Shown here one piece after another: positions 40,977 to 49,570 of a DNA stretch of 64,000 nucleotides. Source of the stretch: Marinirhabdus sp050859505 (lineage in GTDB: Bacteria; Bacteroidota; Bacteroidia; Flavobacteriales; Flavobacteriaceae); NCBI RefSeq assembly GCF_050859505.1, contig NZ_CP193934.1, positions 1,488,001 to 1,552,000 on the forward strand. Reading direction: 5' to 3'. The stretch's first letter is position 1; every line of letters begins with the position of its first letter. Both the position numbers and the translations under genes were made by a program. Below the pieces are notes generated by a model. The model was not told where the DNA came from and did not search any database. It worked only from the letters and a program-made list of their open reading frames with translations.

Positions 40977-43916
40977 TTATCCTTTTTTTAAGAAATCTGT
41001 GGGAGATTGCCCAAATTCTTGTTTAAAACACTTAGAAAAATAAGAAGGATCGTTAAAACCAACGGTATATCCAACTTCAGAAATAGAGATTTTTTCCTGC
41101 TCGATGAGTTGCTTTGCCAATTTTAAACGCTGGCTTCTAATAAATTCTGTAGTGGAATATCCGGTGAGTGCTTTTAATTTTCTATGGAGTTGCATTCTGC
41201 TTACACTCATGGCATCACAAAATACCGAGGCTGAAAATTCGCAGTTGGTTAATTCTTTGTCCATTACATTTTGAAGCCGTTCTAAAAATTGTTCGTCTGC
41301 CGACGTAATGGTAATTTCTTGGGTCTTTAAAATAATATCATGTGAGAAACGCTCTTGTAGTTTTCGCCTATTTTCAAGTAGGTTTTTAATGCGCGCCTTT
41401 AATAATTTTGAGCTAAAAGGCTTCGTAAGATATGCATCTGCACCTATGCCCAAGCCTTCTAGCTGGTCGGTAATTTCGTTCTTGGCGGTAAGCAGTAAAA
41501 TAGGTATATGGGATGTAAGCGCATCCTCCTTGCAGTTCTTTGTAAGCTCAAATCCATCTGCTACAGGCATCATTACATCGCTTATAATAATGTCGGGTAT
41601 GTGTTTTTGAGCGGCTTCAAAACCCTCTTTTCCATTGGTAGCTGTGAGTACGGTATAGGTGCTTTCAAATATGGAAGCCACATAATCTCTTATTTCCTTA
41701 CTATCTTCTACTAGTAGTAATAATGGAGCATCTTCGGGAGTGCTGCTCTCTGTTTCAATAATTGTAATGCTTTCAGTAAATTCTGAAGCAGTTGTATATA
41801 ATTGTGGATTTAGCTTTTCTTCAGTGCTGTATATTCCTTCTGAAACAGGAATGCTCACCTCAAATAATACCCCTTTTTCTTCGGAAGATGTCACAGCGAC
41901 ATTTCCTTTGTGCAAATGCACCAATTCTTTAGTTAAGGCCAATCCTATTCCAGATCCAGGATTGTTGGTGCGGGTTTGATAAAAACGTATAAAAATATCA
42001 TTTTGTTCTTTTTCCGTAAGCCAGACCCCTGTATTCTGAACCGTAAATTTTAATATACCCTCACGTATAACAGACGTTACATGTATCGTGGCTTCATCCG
42101 GGCTATACTTAAAAGCATTTCCTAGTAGATTAAAACAAACTTTTTCTAGAATGTCTTGATCTACCCAGTAGGTCTCATTTATAGGCTGAAGAGCTACAGT
42201 ATACTTATTGTTCTTGCCTGAAGCTATATATTGAAAAGACTCGGTTTGCGCCCTTAAAAATGAATCCAGGTTTGTAGGTTGCACCTGTAGTTTCATTGCA
42301 CCACTTTCCAATTTGGAAAGTGCCAGAAGTTGTTCTACCAACCCTTCTAAACGCTGGGTGTTTCGTTGAGCAGACAACAAATTTTTACGTTGATTTCCTT
42401 TTAAAGATGGTTGTTCTAGCTGGTCTTCTATCGGCCCCTTGATTAGTGACAATGGAGTTCTAAACTCGTGTGAAATATTAGCAAAGAAGGTAGATTTTGC
42501 TTTGTCTAGTTCTTGTAATTTTTTGTGTGTTTTTTGTCTGTTTCTATATTGAAAAAAGAAAAATAACCCAAGTAGTGTGGTAACCCCAAGTCCTGCCAAT
42601 AAAAGGTTACGCTGATTGGTTTTTTGTTGTTCGGCTAGTTCGTTTTGAGATATGAGTAGTTTTATTTCACGGTCTTTGCTTTCAGTTTCATAAATGGCTT
42701 CAATCTCTTTAATTTTTTCGGCACTCTGTACTTTTTGAAGCGAATCTTGCAGTTTTTTTGCTTGGTTGCTAAACTTATATGCTTCTTGGTAATTTCCTTT
42801 TTGGCTAAATGCTTGTGCCTTATATAACAATAACTCCTGTCGTAGCTTGCTGTTTTGTGTATCTAGGTTTAAGGAGTTGGCTTGTTCAATAAAAAAGAGG
42901 GCTTTCTCTGCTTGGTTTTTTGATAGTTCCAGCTTCGCAATTTCTAAGGCTCCTTGAGCGGCTTCCAGAGGTCTGTTATTATTTTTATGCGTGGTAAAAC
43001 TTTCAATAAAGTACGTTTCAGCTTTCGCGGGATTGTTTTTTTTAAGTTCCAGCTGTCCTAAAAAACTTGCTATTTCGGCGACTAAACGCGGATCTTCCGC
43101 TTTTTTAAAGTAGCTATACGAATTGGAAAGCAAGCTGTCTGCTTCGGCTAATTTTTCAGTTTGCAAATAGGCATTGCCTAAATAGACGTTGGTCGTGTTT
43201 TTATAAAATTGTGAAGCACCTTCGGGAAGTTTGGTGAATTGTTCATTCGCTTTATGAAACTGTTCAATAGCCGAAGGAAACTCTTCTAATTCCAGGTAAA
43301 TATTTCCTAGATTTTGATACGCAGCGGCAATCACATCGGGTCGCAAAGCCGAATTTTGATGCATAGAATCTACCTTTAACAAATGCATAATGGCATTGTT
43401 CATATCATTCTTTCTGGAGTAAGCCGTAGCCAAAGCAGTATGGGAATCTGCAATGATCATTTCTTCTACGGCGCCCCTTTTTTTAATACTGGCAATGGCT
43501 TTTTTACTTACAACAATGGAGCTATCCATCTTGCCTTGTAAATAATAGGTGCGACCCAGATTGTTATAGGAGCGACCTTTACCAATATCATAGTCTAATG
43601 TTTCAGAAAGTGCTAAAGAGTTTTTGAAATACCATATAGCGCTATCATTTTCTTGAATACGTTTAAAACAGGCGCCCAATAAGTAATCTGCATCTGCAAT
43701 CCCTTTTCCGTAGTTTAAACTAATAGCCATTGCCTTTATTTTTCTTCCATAAAAAAAAGCACTATCTGGAATGGGATTTACATATTGCGAAAGCTTGGTA
43801 CGGTACGTAACTATTTTTAAGGAATCTTTTGCGCTTATAGTCGCTACATACGGTTTCTCTTGCGCTATGCCAGAAATAAAGAATAAGAGACTGCTAAAGA
43901 TGAAAAGCTTTTTCAC
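40977..43916 (-). CDS. hybrid two-component system: TPR sensor, histidine kinase, response regulator, AraC HTH
   Basis: This 979-aa protein joins a whole signalling system in one chain. It has a signal peptide, TPR repeats (about 70-395), a membrane segment (438-456), HisKA with the phospho-His483 in FANISHEFRTPLS, HATPase (N box NLLGNAFKYSP, G2 box GSGIGLAL), a receiver domain with Asp780 in IIISDVMMPVADG, and an AraC HTH (about 865-978). The G1 box reads QNTGVW instead of DxGxG. The start codon is GTG. The gene lies upstream of the surface operon on the same strand, and both have the CTGTrACA-type site in front, so it probably activates that operon and itself. Confidence 0.9.
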   Translation of the reverse strand: MKKLFIFSSLLFFISGIAQEKPYVATISAKDSLKIVTYRTKLSQYVNPIPDSAFFYGRKIKAMAISLNYGKGIADADYLLGACFKRIQENDSAIWYFKNSLALSETLDYDIGKGRSYNNLGRTYYLQGKMDSSIVVSKKAIASIKKRGAVEEMIIADSHTALATAYSRKNDMNNAIMHLLKVDSMHQNSALRPDVIAAAYQNLGNIYLELEEFPSAIEQFHKANEQFTKLPEGASQFYKNTTNVYLGNAYLQTEKLAEADSLLSNSYSYFKKAEDPRLVAEIASFLGQLELKKNNPAKAETYFIESFTTHKNNNRPLEAAQGALEIAKLELSKNQAEKALFFIEQANSLNLDTQNSKLRQELLLYKAQAFSQKGNYQEAYKFSNQAKKLQDSLQKVQSAEKIKEIEAIYETESKDREIKLLISQNELAEQQKTNQRNLLLAGLGVTTLLGLFFFFQYRNRQKTHKKLQELDKAKSTFFANISHEFRTPLSLIKGPIEDQLEQPSLKGNQRKNLLSAQRNTQRLEGLVEQLLALSKLESGAMKLQVQPTNLDSFLRAQTESFQYIASGKNNKYTVALQPINETYWVDQDILEKVCFNLLGNAFKYSPDEATIHVTSVIREGILKFTVQNTGVWLTEKEQNDIFIRFYQTRTNNPGSGIGLALTKELVHLHKGNVAVTSSEEKGVLFEVSIPVSEGIYSTEEKLNPQLYTTASEFTESITIIETESSTPEDAPLLLLVEDSKEIRDYVASIFESTYTVLTATNGKEGFEAAQKHIPDIIISDVMMPVADGFELTKNCKEDALTSHIPILLLTAKNEITDQLEGLGIGADAYLTKPFSSKLLKARIKNLLENRRKLQERFSHDIILKTQEITITSADEQFLERLQNVMDKELTNCEFSASVFCDAMSVSRMQLHRKLKALTGYSTTEFIRSQRLKLAKQLIEQEKISISEVGYTVGFNDPSYFSKCFKQEFGQSPTDFLKKG

Positions 43917-43976
43917 AAGTTGGGCTGGTTTGGTACATTAAAGATATGCAATAATATGCAAATCAGCTTTTTAAAA

Positions 43977-43994
43977 CTGTGACAGATGTAACAA
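43977..43994 (-). promoter_or_regulatory. operator-like repeat CTGTGACAGATGTAACAA upstream of the hybrid kinase
   Basis: This is a near copy of the site at 40924. It ends about 30 bases upstream of a -7-like box TATCTTTA (minus strand, 43939-43946), so it sits in the position expected for an activator. Confidence 0.5.
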
Positions 43995-44010
43995 GGTGTC
44001 GTTACAATTT

Positions 44011-46449
44011 TTATAGTTGAAACAGAACGACCTCGTTGTCTTGACCTATTACCGTTAGAAGTATTTTGTTTTTAGCTTCTGAAATTGATGCGCCCGAACT
44101 TCCAAAAACAGGAAATCCATTCATTAAGGTTCCATTTTTACGGAAGAGATATACCTTCTTTTCCTGTGTTTCAGAAATGACTATATATACATTTCGGTTA
44201 GCTACAAAAACCTGTGGATTTGTGTAAATACCCAAAGGTAATTCTGCCAATCTTCCATCTATTCTTAATAAATTATCGTCCAAAGTAACTTTGGTACTTC
44301 CTGAGGTGGTAAAATGATAATTGTTGGTCACTTCCAGTTTTTGAGTGGAAACTTTACCGTTGGTATCGATACTTATTTTTTCGTTTTCCTTAGTAATTAT
44401 TACAAAGCTAGAACCTTCACGTTCAATTGGGTTTTCTGAAAAGTTGAATGTTTTATTTACAGAGATCCGCGACTTTCCTGTGCGACTTAAAATGTTTAAA
44501 GTGCCATTTTCTTCAGCAACAATAATATAATCTTTATTGCCAATACGTATGTGCTCAACGGGCAGTGTAATAGTGTTTTTCGTCTTTTTAAAAGTAAAAC
44601 CACTCACCACTTTTCCTTTACTATCGTACATCAAAATTTCTTTCCCCTGTACAATTATAAAACGATACTTCCGGTTATTATCATAATCAAAAACTGATAG
44701 GGGTTGGGTAATTTTATCTTTAAATTTTATAGGAAACGCCCCTACATCTTTACCATTCCTGTCCACAACGTAGAATTTATTTTGAGTAGTAAACGCTATT
44801 TGTTTTTGCCCATTTCGAAGCAAGTCTACCTCATTTATTTTTCCAATAATAGCGCCGTCCAATTGCTTGGTCCAAAGTGTTTTTCCATTATTTGAAAGTA
44901 AGTGAAGGGTATTGGTAATATCCTGTATTACAATGTTTTTAGTGCCTGAGCGGTGGTCGCTAAAAAATTGAGGACTCCCCATAATAGTGTTGTCCAATGT
45001 TTTGCTGAAAACTTCTGAAACTCCAACACCCGTACTCTTTGTGCCACTAGTTTCCTCACAAACAAAATGAATATGAGCAAAATCACGGTCGAACCTAAAC
45101 TGAAGCAACGCCAATGAAAAATCATCCAGGTTTTTAGAAGCAATTAGATTAATGGCTTCATTTTTTAAAGCATTATTTATCACTTCACCAACACCATCGT
45201 TCATTCCGTAGCTAAGAAAAGAAGATGCATTGCTAATTTGTGTCTGTGCATTTTCAAATGCTGTAGACTTTCCTAAATACGTATTGTTTTTTACTGCTGA
45301 AATAATGGTTTGCGCCACACTATTGTTTTCAGCAAAAACGAAAAAGTTGTCTAACTGAAACACCAAGGACACGGTATCGGTTTGCACAAAAGGTCGAAAC
45401 ATTTTCTTAAAAATACTGCCGTCATCAAATTTAGATATAGGCGTGTCACGATAAATTTCTAGTTCGGTTAGCGAAGAGGCTAAGGCTTCATTGGTAAGGT
45501 CGCTGTCTATACTTTTTAATACCACAGCATTTCCTTCGGGAAGTTCAATTTCACCTAGTTCACTTGCCGAACCAAAAAGATCTAACTTGCTTACAGAGAT
45601 ACTATCCTTGCGATACTTTTTTAAGTTCTCAATTAAAAGTGAAGCATCGCTAAGCGTAATGGAAATTGCTTTGGTGGCGGAATTTGGAATCATGTGTTCC
45701 AAATCGTTTTGTTGTGCAATCTGCCCTTTAAAAACTGAAAGTAATTTTGGTAACGTATCCTGTGCCAGTGCCACTCCGGAAGTTCTAATTCCGTTAGGTC
45801 CCAAAAAGACATCTAATGACGAATAGTCTGCTAATATGTGTATCTCATCTTTTGAAAATTGAAACGTTGGCTTCGGAATAATAGACGTTAGTTCATTATT
45901 TTTAAGCACTTTAAATGCTTTTTCAAAATTTATTGAAGCAGGGGAATCCCCTTTTAAAATTGCCTGCAATTGCTGTTGCGAGGTACTTGCTATAAACACA
46001 CTATCCTTTATTGCTGTAAAACCTTTTACGCCATCTAAAGTAATGCGCTGTACAACTACACCATCATATTCCAATGTTTCTACACTTTTGTTTGCAACCG
46101 AATCTATTACAAAAACCAGTGAGTCTTGTCTCGTTGCTATGGTGTAATCCCAAATGCTATCGTTACGTTTTGTAAGGCTTACAACACTTTCGTTTTTCAG
46201 ATTTAGATAGGAGAGAAGGCTGCCTTTTTTGTTAAGGATTTTATAGAGAGAAGCATCCTCAAATGCCGAAAGCAATTTATTGTTTGATGTTTCATTTTGC
46301 AGTGCTTCCATATTGGAAACTTTTAAAACCCAGGTAGCGTCTTGTGGCACATAAGCCGAAAGTTCCTTGGTTGAAGTCTGCTCCTGGTCACACCCTATAA
46401 AAATAGAGAGACAGAGCCATGCTAAGCATATTTTAGTGTAAAAAGCCAT
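44011..46449 (-). CDS. beta-propeller lipoprotein, 812 aa
   Basis: This large lipoprotein has a lipobox FIGC (Cys20). Residues about 30-480 have mixed alpha/beta repeats with VLKVSNMEALQNE near the start, similar in style to DUF3352-like proteins. Residues about 495-810 are beta-propeller-like, with LHLLSNNGKTLWTKQLDG, KFYVVDRNGKDVGAFPI, LNILSRTGKSRIS and VYLFRKNGTLMNGFPVF repeating about every 40-70 residues. It is probably on the outer membrane and may bind a protein partner. A perfect -7 box lies four bases before its ATG, so the mRNA is probably leaderless. The next upstream gene is rnhB. Confidence 0.75.
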   Translation of the reverse strand: MAFYTKICLAWLCLSIFIGCDQEQTSTKELSAYVPQDATWVLKVSNMEALQNETSNNKLLSAFEDASLYKILNKKGSLLSYLNLKNESVVSLTKRNDSIWDYTIATRQDSLVFVIDSVANKSVETLEYDGVVVQRITLDGVKGFTAIKDSVFIASTSQQQLQAILKGDSPASINFEKAFKVLKNNELTSIIPKPTFQFSKDEIHILADYSSLDVFLGPNGIRTSGVALAQDTLPKLLSVFKGQIAQQNDLEHMIPNSATKAISITLSDASLLIENLKKYRKDSISVSKLDLFGSASELGEIELPEGNAVVLKSIDSDLTNEALASSLTELEIYRDTPISKFDDGSIFKKMFRPFVQTDTVSLVFQLDNFFVFAENNSVAQTIISAVKNNTYLGKSTAFENAQTQISNASSFLSYGMNDGVGEVINNALKNEAINLIASKNLDDFSLALLQFRFDRDFAHIHFVCEETSGTKSTGVGVSEVFSKTLDNTIMGSPQFFSDHRSGTKNIVIQDITNTLHLLSNNGKTLWTKQLDGAIIGKINEVDLLRNGQKQIAFTTQNKFYVVDRNGKDVGAFPIKFKDKITQPLSVFDYDNNRKYRFIIVQGKEILMYDSKGKVVSGFTFKKTKNTITLPVEHIRIGNKDYIIVAEENGTLNILSRTGKSRISVNKTFNFSENPIEREGSSFVIITKENEKISIDTNGKVSTQKLEVTNNYHFTTSGSTKVTLDDNLLRIDGRLAELPLGIYTNPQVFVANRNVYIVISETQEKKVYLFRKNGTLMNGFPVFGSSGASISEAKNKILLTVIGQDNEVVLFQL

Positions 46450-46453
46450 ACTA

Positions 46454-46461
46454 CAAAAATA
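46454..46461 (-). promoter_or_regulatory. -7 box TATTTTTG abutting the start of the beta-propeller gene
   Basis: This perfect TAnnTTTG box is followed by TAGT and then the ATG at 46449; a TTTA element lies 19 bases upstream of the box. Confidence 0.6.
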
Positions 46462-46520
46462 GGGAGGATTGTAGGGTTTTTAAAGAAGAAATTAAAAGGT
46501 TATTGACGTGTTTTCAACAG

Positions 46521-46560
46521 TCCCCCACCTAGCCTCCCTCAGAAAAATGAGGAGGAGTTT
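46521..46560. repeat. C-rich hairpin repeat between rnhB and the propeller gene
   Basis: TCCCCCACCTAGCCTCCCTC is followed by GAAAAATGAGGAGG, giving CCTC(C)CTCA paired with TGAGGAGG. It looks like a degenerate member of the C-rich hairpin family seen at 49531 and 58346. Confidence 0.45.
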
Positions 46561-46573
46561 ACGTGTATTTAAA

Positions 46574-47173
46574 TTATAAATCTAGTGATAGCTGCTCTGG
46601 CAACAGCCTGAAAGTCATACGATGATAAGGTGTAGGTCCAAATCGCCTAATGGCTTCTCTGTGTATTTTTGTAGGATACCCTTTATTTTGTTGCCAGCCA
46701 TAGGCGGGAAATTCTTCAGCAATATTTTTCATAAAAGCATCCCGCTCGGTTTTTGCTAGAATAGAAGCCGCTGCAATGTGTAAAAATTTACTATCGCCTT
46801 TTACGACCGTTTCGTAGGGAATGTCTCCCAGTGGTTTAAAGCGGTTGCCATCTACAGCGATAAATTGTGGTATTGGGGAGAGTTTTTTAATACTGCGTTG
46901 CATGGCCAAGATGGAAGCGTTTAAAATATTTATTTTGTCAATTTCATCCATCATCACGTGAGTTACAGCGTAACTAATGGCTTCGGTTTCAATGATTGTT
47001 CTAAGTTCCAGACGTTTTTTTTCTGAAAGTTGCTTACTGTCGGTTAACCACGGATGGCTAAAATTGTCTGGTAAAATAACCGCAGCCGCCGTCACAGGTC
47101 CCGCCAAACAACCACGTCCGGCTTCGTCTGTACCGCATTCTAAGAATTCGTGATGTATTTTAAGTTGAAGCAT
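46574..47173 (-). CDS. rnhB: ribonuclease HII
   Basis: RNase HII removes single ribonucleotides and RNA-DNA hybrids from the genome in the cytoplasm. The 199-aa protein has GTDEAGRGCLAGPVTAAAV near the start (metal-binding Asp16 and Glu17), then LTDSKQLSEKKR, IAVDGNRF and the later metal-binding Asp/His region around YHRMTFRL. Length and motifs are typical. It is co-oriented with the beta-propeller gene; the 124-base gap contains that gene's own promoter. Confidence 0.95.
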   Translation of the reverse strand: MLQLKIHHEFLECGTDEAGRGCLAGPVTAAAVILPDNFSHPWLTDSKQLSEKKRLELRTIIETEAISYAVTHVMMDEIDKINILNASILAMQRSIKKLSPIPQFIAVDGNRFKPLGDIPYETVVKGDSKFLHIAAASILAKTERDAFMKNIAEEFPAYGWQQNKGYPTKIHREAIRRFGPTPYHRMTFRLLPEQLSLDL

Positions 47174-47218
47174 ACCAAATAGGGGGTAAAGATAGTTAAG
47201 TAGGTAGGAGGTTCAAAA

Positions 47219-47246
47219 TTCTGAATTCTGAATTCTGAATTCAGAA
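47219..47246. repeat. heptamer tandem array (TTCTGAA)4 in the porin promoter
   Basis: Three perfect TTCTGAA units and one TTCAGAA unit follow one another. The array is partly palindromic. It ends 9 bases before the -7-like box TACCTTTA (47256-47263), so the -33 region lies inside the array. Loss or gain of units by slippage would shift the upstream sequence of the promoter. Confidence 0.7.
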
Positions 47247-47281
47247 TTGAAATCTTACCTTTACCGCTTATTAAAATTTGC

Positions 47282-49183
47282 ATGAAAAACGTTTTGCTTT
47301 TTGTTTTGTGTTGTTTTGTAACCACGCTTTCGTGGGCTCAGGATGAAAATGCTGCTCTGCCAAAAAAAGATAAAAAGGAAAAACCTCCCATAGACCTTTA
47401 TAAAATTATCTCTCACGACCGTGATACTACCTATATAGATACTACACTTAGTATTCAAAAAGAATATAAATTTAACTACCTGCGGAAGGATAATTTTGAA
47501 TTGTTACCTTTTGCCAATGTGGGGCAAACCTACAATACCCTTGCCTATGATTTTAGCAGAAAGAATTTTAAACCCTTGTTTGTAGCACAGGGGCATCACT
47601 TTAATTACGAGCAAATTGAAGCTATTTCCTATTACAGTGTGCCAACCCCCTTGTCTGAACTTTACTTTAAAACCGCTTTCGAGCAAGGCCAGCAGTTGGA
47701 TGCATTCTTCACGGTAAACACCAGTAAGCAGTTTAATTTTAGTATTTCATATAAAGGTATTCGATCGCTTGGACAATACCAGCAAGCCTTGGCGAGTACT
47801 GGGAATTTTAGGTTCACATCAAATTACCATACTAAAAATAACCGGTATAAAATCCGTGCGCATATAGTAGCACAAGATATTTTAAATGAAGAAAATGGAG
47901 GGTTACTTAGCACCTCAATTCCTCTATTTGTAAATAACATAGGTAATTTTGACGACCGCGCCAGACTAGACGTAAATTTTGAAAATGCCGAAAATAAACT
48001 AGAAGGACTTCGGTTTTATGGCGATCATGAGTATGAACTTATAAGCCAGCGAGATAGTGTAAGTTATAATATACTATCCATAGGAAACCAAATAAGCTAC
48101 GAAGACAAATTTTACGAATACCGACAACTTGCTCCTTTTGCTGGTTACGGAGCTAGTTACGAAGCTGCCAATCTGAAAAAAGAAACGACACTGGAAGATT
48201 TTAATGCTCAGGCTTTTGCGAAGCTAGACAACTCATTATTAGGTAAAATAGGTGCGTATGTTGGGTATACAAATTATAACTACGGTTATAACTCGGTATT
48301 AATTTTAGACGATGGTCGTATTCCAAACAGACTACAAGGCGACATCATCACAGCTGGAGCTAACTATAAAAAACAATACAAAGGCTTTGCGCTGGAAGGT
48401 GAAGGTTTTATTAACGTAGCGGGCGATTTTGATGCTAATTATGTAAAAGGTGCAGCATCATTCAGTTTTAATGAGAGCAATAGGGTGAAGGCTTCGGCAA
48501 GTATCCATTCATCTGCTCCTAATTTTAATTTTTTGCTGTACCAAAGTGATTATGTGAATTACAACTGGCAGACCAGTTTCAACAATGTGAAGACGCAAGA
48601 GCTTCAGTTTGAGCTGAAATCTAAAAAATTATTAGATGCTTCGTTAACGTATACGGGAATTGACGACTATACGTATTTTGCTATTCAACCAAACGATTCT
48701 ACACCAACGCCACAGCAGTACAATGAGCGTGTGGATTATATTAAAGTGAAAGCCGAAAAAGAGTTTCGCTATAAAAGGTTTGCGTTAATGAATACTGTTA
48801 TGATTCAGCAAGCCCTAACGGGAGGAGAAGTGCTCAATATTCCAGAAATCATTACAAGACAAAGTATCTACTATCAGGACGAATGGTTTGAAAAAGCAGC
48901 ATTCATCCAAGCAGGAGTTACTTTCAAATATTTCACCGAATATAATATGAATGGCTACGACCCCGTGCTAGCCGAATTCTACGTGCAAAACGACCAAAAG
49001 CTAGGCGGTTTTCCCTTGGTAGATATTTTCTTTAATGCCAAAGTGCGACAAACAAGAATCTTCTTTAAGTTTGAACATGTAAACCAATTATTCAACAGTA
49101 CCAACAGTCACTTTTCTGCACCTACGTATCCGTATCGTGATGCTGTGATTCGGTTTGGATTGGTTTGGGATTTCTTTTTATAG
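47282..49183 (+). CDS. putative outer-membrane porin
   Basis: This 633-aa protein begins with MKNVLLFVLCCFVTTLSWAQ, a signal peptide. The body is an alternating beta pattern with frequent aromatic residues typical of a barrel, for example FKPLFVAQGHHFNYEQIEAI and LYFKTAFEQGQQLDAFFTVN, and it ends RFGLVWDFFL with terminal Phe/Leu. It matches the 'putative porin' group of Bacteroidota (about 630 aa, 14-18 strands). The substrate is unknown. It is transcribed from a promoter that carries the heptamer array, and a perfect hairpin follows the gene at 49194. Confidence 0.82.
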   Translation: MKNVLLFVLCCFVTTLSWAQDENAALPKKDKKEKPPIDLYKIISHDRDTTYIDTTLSIQKEYKFNYLRKDNFELLPFANVGQTYNTLAYDFSRKNFKPLFVAQGHHFNYEQIEAISYYSVPTPLSELYFKTAFEQGQQLDAFFTVNTSKQFNFSISYKGIRSLGQYQQALASTGNFRFTSNYHTKNNRYKIRAHIVAQDILNEENGGLLSTSIPLFVNNIGNFDDRARLDVNFENAENKLEGLRFYGDHEYELISQRDSVSYNILSIGNQISYEDKFYEYRQLAPFAGYGASYEAANLKKETTLEDFNAQAFAKLDNSLLGKIGAYVGYTNYNYGYNSVLILDDGRIPNRLQGDIITAGANYKKQYKGFALEGEGFINVAGDFDANYVKGAASFSFNESNRVKASASIHSSAPNFNFLLYQSDYVNYNWQTSFNNVKTQELQFELKSKKLLDASLTYTGIDDYTYFAIQPNDSTPTPQQYNERVDYIKVKAEKEFRYKRFALMNTVMIQQALTGGEVLNIPEIITRQSIYYQDEWFEKAAFIQAGVTFKYFTEYNMNGYDPVLAEFYVQNDQKLGGFPLVDIFFNAKVRQTRIFFKFEHVNQLFNSTNSHFSAPTYPYRDAVIRFGLVWDFFL

Positions 49184-49193
49184 CTTCGGTACA

Positions 49194-49227
49194 ATTATTT
49201 GTTTTGCTTTTGGGCAAAACAAATAAT
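49194..49227 (+). terminator. hairpin terminator after the porin gene
   Basis: A perfect 14-bp stem (ATTATTTGTTTTGC / GCAAAACAAATAAT, loop of 6) lies directly after the stop. It lacks a clean T run, so it may also serve as a stabilising 3' end. Confidence 0.75.
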
Positions 49228-49346
49228 CACTCAGCTACCTTAGTTTTCAAGTTTTAATTAAATGCTTTGCAACCTGCTTAAACAATAAACCCGACCAAAA
49301 AGCCAGGTTTATAATTTTCTTTATTTTAATTTTTCTCAGGATCTAA

Positions 49347-49481
49347 GGTTGTTGCGCCTTCCTGTCGTGCCTTGCGAGAGGGATTGAAGCGGTTACCCCG
49401 CATCCCGCCAGAGCGGGAGCGGAGTAGAAGCGTAAAGCCCGACCCGTGCGATGGAAGTAGCACAGGAAAGGGTCTCGCCCA
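49347..49481. repeat. structured GC-rich intergenic repeat element
   Basis: A 135-base GC-rich block without an ORF stands out in an AT-rich 387-base gap (49184-49570). It contains a TCCCGC-CAGA-GCGGGA hairpin (49403-49418), a GACCC-GTGC / GCAC ... GGGTC stem (49441-49474), and an outer pair CTTCCTGT (49358-49365) with ACAGGAAAG (49462-49470). I recall segments such as GAGAGGGATTGAAGCGG (49376-49392) between genes in other Flavobacteria. It could be a mobile element, a structured RNA or a binding site. Confidence 0.55.
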
Positions 49482-49483
49482 AC

Positions 49484-49510
49484 AAAAAAACCCGACCAAA
49501 GACCGAGTTT
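49484..49510 (-). terminator. terminator of the acyl-CoA dehydrogenase gene
   Basis: On the minus strand a stem ACTCGGTC / GGTCGGGT (with G-U pairs) is followed by a T run. It lies about 60 bases after the acyl-CoA dehydrogenase stop. Confidence 0.5.
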
Positions 49511-49530
49511 ATTATTAAATATTTTTAAAG

Positions 49531-49567
49531 TCCCCTCTCCCTTTGGGAAGGGGATTTAGGGGTGGAG
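49531..49567. repeat. C-rich hairpin repeat
   Basis: TCCCCTCTCCCTTTGGGAAG and following bases form CCCCTCTCCC / GGGAAGGGG with a TTTG-type loop and continue as GATTTAGGGGTGG. It is a likely relative of the repeats at 46521 and 58346. Confidence 0.5.
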
Positions 49568-49570
49568 AAG

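Noticed and set aside
43917..44010. TGTAAC ... GTTACA inverted repeat as a terminator of the propeller gene
   Set aside because: It has no T run; the direct-repeat reading as an operator fits its position better.
49376..49392. possible tRNA or rRNA fragment in the GC-rich intergenic block
   Set aside because: No tRNA cloverleaf, anticodon arm or CCA pattern could be drawn, and no rRNA motif was recognised.
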